A stretch of 64,000 bases of DNA from Isoetes taiwanensis. Taxonomy: Eukaryota; Streptophyta; Lycopodiopsida; Isoetales; Isoetaceae. The translations under genes were made by a program, and so were the position numbers. The stretch covers positions 56,176 to 120,175 of the forward strand of contig JAJEKV010000674.1 in NCBI GenBank assembly GCA_021234155.1. Reading direction: 5' to 3'. The notes below the pieces were generated by a model. It saw nothing but the letters and a program-made list of their open reading frames with translations, did no database searches and was not told the origin of the DNA. Shown here one piece after another: positions 57,750-64,000 of this stretch; within the stretch, counting starts at the first letter, position 1, and the number at the start of each line of letters is the position of its first letter.

Positions 57750-60680
57750 TTGTTAATGGCATATATAAATTTTATTGCATCCCAAGTAAAGCATACTTGT
57801 TCACGCATTGCTCAACCCTCACGAGTGTGTCTTGACCACGATCTGCGTGAGTTGAATCTAGTGAATCTGGGCCACCGGATCTTTATTATGTATTGGGGCA
57901 TGAGCACATTACACACAAGATCAAACCATTACGGCATCAAACAACATTGTTTTTTTTTTGAATACTACCGACATCAACCTCCATGATAGTCTTTATAGTA
58001 CCAATCCATTCCAACATTGCCTCGATTGGGTTTGGGTCTGCTACCCGATTCGGCAAAGCTGTACTAAACTTTTGCTGATATACCACAATCATAGTCGTTT
58101 GCCATGATCCACACTTTGACCAAGTGAAAGTAGGCGCAGAAGACCATATTGATGCATATGATTATACTACACTCAAAGTAAGGAACAAATGTTCAAAATA
58201 CTTGAGCAAACTCAAATTAGAATTATATGCTATTAAAGTTGCACTTACAAATAGTGACTGCGCCTTTAGCATATCTGCAAATTCTTAAGCTAGAAACATG
58301 TTAGCCACGTTGCCTTGCTATCTCTAGTTGTTCGAGCAGCCATTTATTGTTTTATCTCACTTGGCCAGGACCTAGATGATGCGGGAAGTGGTTGTTTCGT
58401 GATTCTTTTAGCCGATAGCGTCTTCTCTCCTCATCTCTTTATTTTTTCTTCCTCGTATTTTTTTTTATCCATTTTCTCCATGCAGAATTAGGTTGTAGAT
58501 GAGAAACTTATTGACTTTACTGTTCTTCTAAGTGTAACAATTTCTTACGTGGGAGTCTTCCTTGGGAACTTCTCCAATTATAGTTGGAGTGTCTTCATCA
58601 GTCCATAATAAATGGAGCATTGGGGTGTCGAATCGGCCAAGAACTTCGGTGATATAGAATATTGACTCTCGTGCTAACCAACCCTCGGCCATACAGCCCT
58701 CGGCCTTGCCTTCAGTCGCCCGAGGTCTTGAGGACCTTGCGCGTTCTATAAAACATCCATCTAGGATTTATTTATTGCGCAAAATACCGTCCACTAAATG
58801 CACTAGTAAGTGAGTTTTGTATGTCGAGAAACTTGTTGGGAATTCTTTTCCTAGCATACAGCATGCCTCCATGGGCATAGTTACATGTCCGCAATTTCAT
58901 TTTGTCGGGTATCTCCTTCCTTATAATCCATCTAAATATCATTTAGAAAGAAAAAAAAGTTATTGAGTAGAAGTTCATGCCAGTGTTTTCTAAATCCGTG
59001 CGAGACACAGAAGAAACTCGATAGGGAGACATATTGCATGTAGTGGACGTGTGAGGCGACCCCTGAAGGAACAATAGGCATAATGGTACGCAGCATCTTA
59101 TGCCGATCGCGGGATTCCAACCCCGGTGCTCACCGTTAGAGAAACAATTATGCATAGCGAATGCATATATCCACATTAAGTCTGTGCGCCCGATGCGGCT
59201 ACCGAGCGGGTTTCATACATTTTCTATTGCGATCAATCCCACTTGTGGCCTTATTCCTTCTTGACATTTTAACCATGCTTTGGATTTTGATCCAGCTACT
59301 TGTAGATCTTCACCATTGCTGCAATGTGTCGCTACGTCCAGGTGACATGCTTCGAAATAGGCAAAAGCGTTTTTAAGATGTGCATGGGATCAAAGATGAT
59401 GGATCTTCAATTACGTCAATAGGGTAGAAGGAAGAAGGATGCTTTCCATTTCATTCCCTTAACCTTATTTCCTTCAGCTGGCATCCCACATATTTACCCC
59501 AATCTCATTGTCAACCTTTTTGGGAGGCTCTTGATTCAATGTTTTTTTCTCTTGGACCCTCGTATGAAATTGATTTTCCATTGGCGAGATATCTCTTGAA
59601 GTTTGCATAGACATCACGTGCAATGCCGTTGGCCGTGAGAGTTCAAGCTGTTCAAAGCCCACAAGTGACATGCATATCGGTACGGACACTTGGGTCGGAG
59701 AGTTCATACAAACCAGGCCAATGGCTCGTTGTCCACATTAAAAGATTGCTCTCCAAGGTATTAAATCTTAGTTCGTACGAAGTTCTCTTGAGAATAAATA
59801 AAAACTTCAATACCTTCTCCACAATGTCAAAACAAATCAGCCAACTATTTATTTTCAGATATGGATCTAGACTTTCGGCTAGCAGTCCCTGGAACTAATG
59901 GCCACTACCCATTAAATGGCTAGTCTTCATTGGTAACCACCGATTGGTAAATTATAGTTGATCAACACTCTTGGCCAGAAGATTACGACCCGCGGCGGCT
60001 GGTGATTGGCGTCATAGGATTAACACCATCCGTTGCCAACCTAATCGAGATTTGTGGCTCTCTTCCAAATTCCGGCCATGTTCATCAATGTGGCTTCCAT
60101 TGCTTGCGGTCACTAACCCGCGGAGAATTACATTGTCTTTCGGCCGCATTAGCGGCACACAACCCATGGCGAAGCTAGAGATTCACATCGAAACAATAGC
60201 CTTATCGAGGGATCAATGGAAATAGCGAACCACCTTCATGGAGACCGGTCTTTCCCTTGGCATCTACATTGTACCTAGAACACCACATTTTAGGGCATGT
60301 TTACGTGTTCTTGTAGATGTCATCCGGATAATATACCATGCAATCATTTGGACAAAGCGTGAATCTTATGGTAGCATAAACCGATGCGTACCAATATATT
60401 TTTATTTGGTCGCGACTTTTGGGCATAGTGTTCCCTTGTGGGATATTTTTCTCTTGCAATAACACATAAAACAGACCTTCACGTATACATTCAACTACAA
60501 ATTCAATAAGTCAGTGAATTGTATGCTTACTCCTTTCAAAACGTAACAGCATTTGCTCCATTTGAATTTGGCTTGAAGGTTTAATATCAATAAAGATGTC
60601 GTCAATCTAGATATGCTTACTTTTGGATATAATGCTTTATCGCCTCCTCCAATAAACGTGATCTTCATGACCATCGTTAG
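57750..60680 (-). pseudogene. Decayed En/Spm TNP2-type transposase
   Basis: TNP2 proteins cut and join CACTA ends. Read on the minus strand from right to left, broken pieces appear in family order. LYPKVSISRLTTSLLILNLQ is at about 60590-60645. CPNDCMVYYPDD is near 60310-60350. RLATDGVNP lies at 60018-60045, where L-A-x-D-G-F-N-P is the Transposase_21 signature. FWPRVLINYNLP lies near 59935-59975 (W-P-V...YNLP), and LVPG follows at about 59895. HLLVHLVDG at about 58787-58815 and EGCMAEGWLARES at 58661-58702 match the DUF4218 region. A DUF4216-like stretch is near 57880-57990. Frameshifts and stops separate nearly all pieces, so it cannot make active enzyme. Introns may account for some gaps. 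Confidence 0.8.
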
Positions 60681-63100
60681 GAGTATTTATATCTCGTCAT
60701 CTAGGTGGATTTGTGAAGATTGGGCCAAATGCATCTAACATATGGGCTATGGGTTCCTCAACTTCCATGAATTAGTCCATAGGGGCATTGTCATCATCTT
60801 CATCCATGTCGTATTCTGTTCATCTTCATCATTTGTACTCTTCATTATGCATTGTGCCCATGTTTTGTACCATCTTGCTCAATGTATTTTGAATACGCTA
60901 TCCATAATGACTTTTTGATGTAGCCAATTGATCACGCTTGGATGTGGTCTTATATCCTTGCCTACCACTTACGTCGATTAAGCGAAAGGAAAATATATCG
61001 TGATTGGTACATACATTGAGAGCCGATGTTTTGTTAAATTTTAAGCATTTAATAGCAGGAAACGAAATATAAGGGCACATGTCATAATCAAAGCATATAT
61101 TGAAGATATAATACACATTTTATCTTCAATATGTACAATCTCATTCAAAGAGAAGAAGAAGAAGAATTGAAGAAGAAGAAGAAAAATGGTGCATTTGACA
61201 AAAAAATTATGTGAGTATTTTGGTACATCATCAAAGGACCTCGGTATTTGGTCTACGTATTCATATTCAATGAACAATTCATCACCAATACACAAAGTTT
61301 TTTATAGCATAAACCATGATATATCTCCGAATCAATTTCACATTTAAAAAATCTTCTCGGTCTTTGTTTTGCCTCGACAAATTCACAATTGGTAACCCGA
61401 TTCTCGATAGAGCTATTAATAAAGCAAGGTTTTCCATGCAACTGAGGGCGACCATCAATATATATGTGAAGCTGCGTAGTCAGGCTTGGATATTGTTAGG
61501 TACATTTTGAATTTGGAGGCCGCTAGATGAGCATGCGCCCAGCGATTACTTACTCAATTTTATGCCAAATTAATGAGGATTATATTCAGGACCTACATAT
61601 GGCATTAAAAGGAAACCTGATGCATTACCATCTTTGACTTTCACACTAGTCATAATATATAATCCCACGAGACCCACACTTGCGAAGAGGACCCACACGA
61701 CTGGCCACCTAATCACATGCTTGCCTACCTAACCAATAGCAAATTGCTCCCCACCATAAATAGTGTTAGCTTGCCTCAGGCCATGCATTGGGATTTCTTC
61801 GATCTTTATGCGTAAAATTTTGGACCAAATGGACTAGTGAAGGTGGAAGATTATTTTCTTGACATGATCTAGTACATTCCAATTTTGATATGTTTTATTG
61901 TCATTCCCTCAATCTTGCTTGCTTGACCCATTTGCCTGACGAGTTCTGTGTATGCGTAGCGGGGATACTCTTTGAGGAAGTTGATGGCTTTCTTTTATTA
62001 GGGTTTTTCTATGAAAGGCATTCATAGTATCAGCATCATCTACTTCCAATGACAACATAACCCCAAAATCTATATCTTGCCGAGCTCACTTCATTCTCAA
62101 TTTTCTTTCACAACCAAAAATACAAAGCAAACTAAGTTAAGACAGTTCAAGTACATGAGAGTAGTTGATTATCGTTCATAAGATTAGGTGTATTATACCT
62201 CGTTGGAATACCCACATGTATATCGTCAAGGAATATACTTCGGATTTGTAGGGCATTCACCATATTTCTCCAACATGGTCGAGGGGCCGATTAACCTGCT
62301 CATCCAGTTTTATTTGTCCTTTGCACATCGAACAATTGCAATATAGCAGCTCACATCAAGTACAATTTTGCAAAAAAGTAACATCAAAATATAAAGTTAA
62401 CTAATCATTGAAACATGTTTATAATTTGCATACATGTGACATTCATTTCATACACTTTTCACTACACCCCAGCCTCTAGAAGACTAGGTCAGGTCTAATT
62501 GGACTATTTGTGGCAATTGTTGGGGTAACATTCTTTAGCAGAGTAAGCCATGTAGCTTTCTCTCAAAAGCTTTACATCTCACTTCGTTCAAATTCGCCCG
62601 ACGTGCCGTCCATATTTGTTTTTTCTATTTAGTAAACAATAAAAATATTAATAAAAACCATGTAATAATATAATAATTATAAATATCTATCATGTTTTTT
62701 TCCTTGATTTATCAAATGTTTATTCTTAAGATTGATTCATACAAGCGTTTATGATATTTAGAAAGCGCATTTGATTGAGAAGGAGGGTGCACGAACCCGA
62801 TACATCTAGTCCTCTCCATTTGAAAATATAGATTAGGCCGATTACCTTATATTCCACGCCAACCTTTCCAAATCTTTTTACAGCAATGCATGAAAGATTG
62901 AAACTTACGTTACGAAGAGATTGCATAGAAGCACGATACACAGTGCTTATCATTAGGATGGAACGACCCGATTACCCTTGATCATGCATCTCTCAAGTTT
63001 TTAACATACTTTCCAAGGAATTCAATCTTTCTAATCTATTAGCATTTGGGGGTGTTTAACTCTAACACAAAGATTAAAGGAATCTTACCTTATGAAGAAG
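60680..63100. other. Region 5' of the TNP2 remnant, no intact gene
   Basis: Minus-strand sequence here should hold the TNP2 N-terminus and leader, but I see only weakly protein-like stretches. A CTT/GAA-rich spot lies near 61150-61185. Polyprotein-like or host exons are not evident on the plus strand. Confidence 0.3.
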
Positions 63101-63164
63101 ACCCGCGAGGAGCAAAAAATCGAAACAAGCGAGGTGCAGAAAATAGCAAAAAGAGTAAATAACC

Positions 63165-63350
63165 GGCGGCGGGTTCCGCCATATTTGGCGTCGTTTATGC
63201 GGCGTCACGTGTGGCGTGGTTTAGCGGCAGCCAAGGCGGCGTCGTCGACACTAGGCATGCCACGCTCACGACTGCGGCGCGTCGATGCCCCCTCATATGC
63301 CGCGTCCGGTAGTCGCTGGCGTGGATTTAGCGGCGTCAAATGATCGCCGA
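63165..63350. repeat. GCGTCG/GCGGC motif patch near the right edge
   Basis: GGCGTCGTTTATGCGGCGTC, GGCGTGGTTTAGCGGC and GGATTTAGCGGCGTC occur within 180 bp, close variants of the block at 37.96-38.47 kb. A further copy (TAGCGTCGTTAGCGGCG) is at about 63977-63993, suggesting that the element's subterminal region continues beyond the window. Confidence 0.6.
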
Positions 63351-63929
63351 TGGATTAAGCGACCAGAAGCTGGGTTGTTAACATACTTCCCGAGGAAACA
63401 ACATACAATACAAATAACACAAATAAATAAAATCTTACGATTGTTCCATTTCATAAAATAAGCATACAGCGACAACACAAATAGATAAAAACTTGTACTG
63501 TTTCCATTCATAAAAAAGCTTGCATACATTACTTATGTCCATCACGAGGGGCGTAACTGATTTGATGTATTATTTGCATCGTGCTCACGCACACCATTAA
63601 TGCTCGTTTTCTCTTTGTTTGGCTCGGTGAGCCACATTCTACCCGATGGATTCCCGCGTGGGCCTTGGATATTGTGCAATCGAGGCTCCTTTTCACTCAT
63701 CTTTTGCCACAATGTGGAAGGTGAAGGAGGTTCTCGGCCGGGAGAAGCGAGGGGGATTCTTTGCGGAGTTGTCTTCCTTGGAGGGAGGGAGGATTACGCT
63801 AGAAGGAACATATCGTATGAAGGTGGTCTTCAAGCTAGCGGACCATTATAGCAGATAAGGGAAGAACACTCCAAAAATAAGAATAACAGCGGCCCCTAAC
63901 ACGATGGATCCCACTTATAGCGTGGATGT

Positions 63930-63953
63930 AGGGTTAGGGTTAGGGTTAGGGTT
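63930..63953. repeat. Four AGGGTT repeats containing a telo-box
   Basis: AGGGTT occurs four times in a row, followed by TTG. On the minus strand this reads AAAACCCTAACCCTAA, which includes the AAACCCTAA telo-box common in plant promoters and leaders. It lies upstream of the minus-strand TNP2 remnant. At four copies of a six-base unit it is too short to call a telomere remnant. Confidence 0.6.
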
Positions 63954-64000
63954 TTGTTGGCAAAAAAAATTCTCGTAGCGTCGTTAGCGGCGTTTAGGTA

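Larger units (their letters stand above)
37935..64000 (-). mobile_element. Large CACTA (En/Spm)-type element, right end outside the window
   Basis: The left terminus CACTACAAAACCAAAGCC stands at the point where the gag sequence is cut; the preceding ATG (37932-37934) is the predicted target duplication. Next come GCGTCG-rich subterminal motifs, and a decayed TNP2 transposase lies on the minus strand, so the element's 5' end should be to the right. GCGTCG-rich patches recur at about 63.17-63.35 kb and at the very end of the window. No right terminus was found, so extent and unity are inferred. Nested insertions or two elements are possible. A size over 26 kb is unusual but CACTA elements swollen by tandem repeats are known. 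Confidence 0.6.

Noticed and set aside
63930-63953. Interstitial telomere
   Set aside because: Only four copies of a six-base unit; a telo-box in a leader explains it better.

Overview
The window reads as nuclear DNA of a land plant with a large, repeat-rich genome. The evidence is a split gene with GT-AG introns for a plastid-type MATE transporter, an En/Spm (CACTA) transposase of the plant TNP2 type, plant non-LTR elements, a Ty3/gypsy-like gag with a CCHC knuckle, and a telo-box. Low coding density and kilobase introns filled with transposons would suit a fern, a gymnosperm or a large-genome angiosperm; I cannot name the species.

Layout. 1-5.8 kb is decayed, stop-riddled repeat DNA with one short trace of a Ty3/gypsy RNase H. 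5.85-6.04 kb is a ~25-bp tandem repeat, followed by two tRNA-like pol III promoter segments (SINE-like, 6.1-6.4 kb). 6.4-10.7 kb is unresolved, probably LTR-retrotransposon-derived. 10,721-14,585 is a complete-ended non-autonomous CACTA element with a TTG target duplication. 14.6-18 kb is a decayed LINE (LINE-A) that itself carries a small hAT-like MITE. 18-20.7 kb has no recognised gene.

The one cellular gene is on the minus strand, from ATG at 30,426 to the stop at 20,700. It has 13 coding exons for a ~580-residue MATE transporter with a plastid-transit-like N-terminus. Intron 8 holds another LINE fragment (LINE-B) and intron 12 holds a Tourist/Harbinger-like MITE. All exons join in phase, except that 23 (or 17) bases between exons 5 and 6 must be removed although they are far too short for a normal intron. 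The gene is therefore either recently damaged or carries a collapsed intron.

30.4-37.9 kb holds upstream DNA and then a Ty3/gypsy-like gag region. A 5'-truncated LINE (LINE-C, 33,780-36,851) split the gag, leaving a 13-bp target duplication. At 37,935 a second, very large CACTA-type element begins. It appears to run past the right end of the window (more than 26 kb). It contains GCGTCG-rich subterminal motifs, an AT-rich block, unidentified minus-strand coding remnants, a triplicated 124-bp repeat, a GAA tract, a ~730-bp duplication, a ~9.2-kb array of ~1.09-kb GC-rich units (46.1-55.35 kb), a decayed TNP2 transposase on the minus strand (57.75-60.7 kb), and further GCGTCG-rich patches to the window end.

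The window is thus one host gene among layers of nested transposons. The most unusual items are the tandem array inside the large CACTA element, the unit-to-unit variation concentrated at C/G-rich sites, and the sub-intron-sized lesion in the MATE gene.
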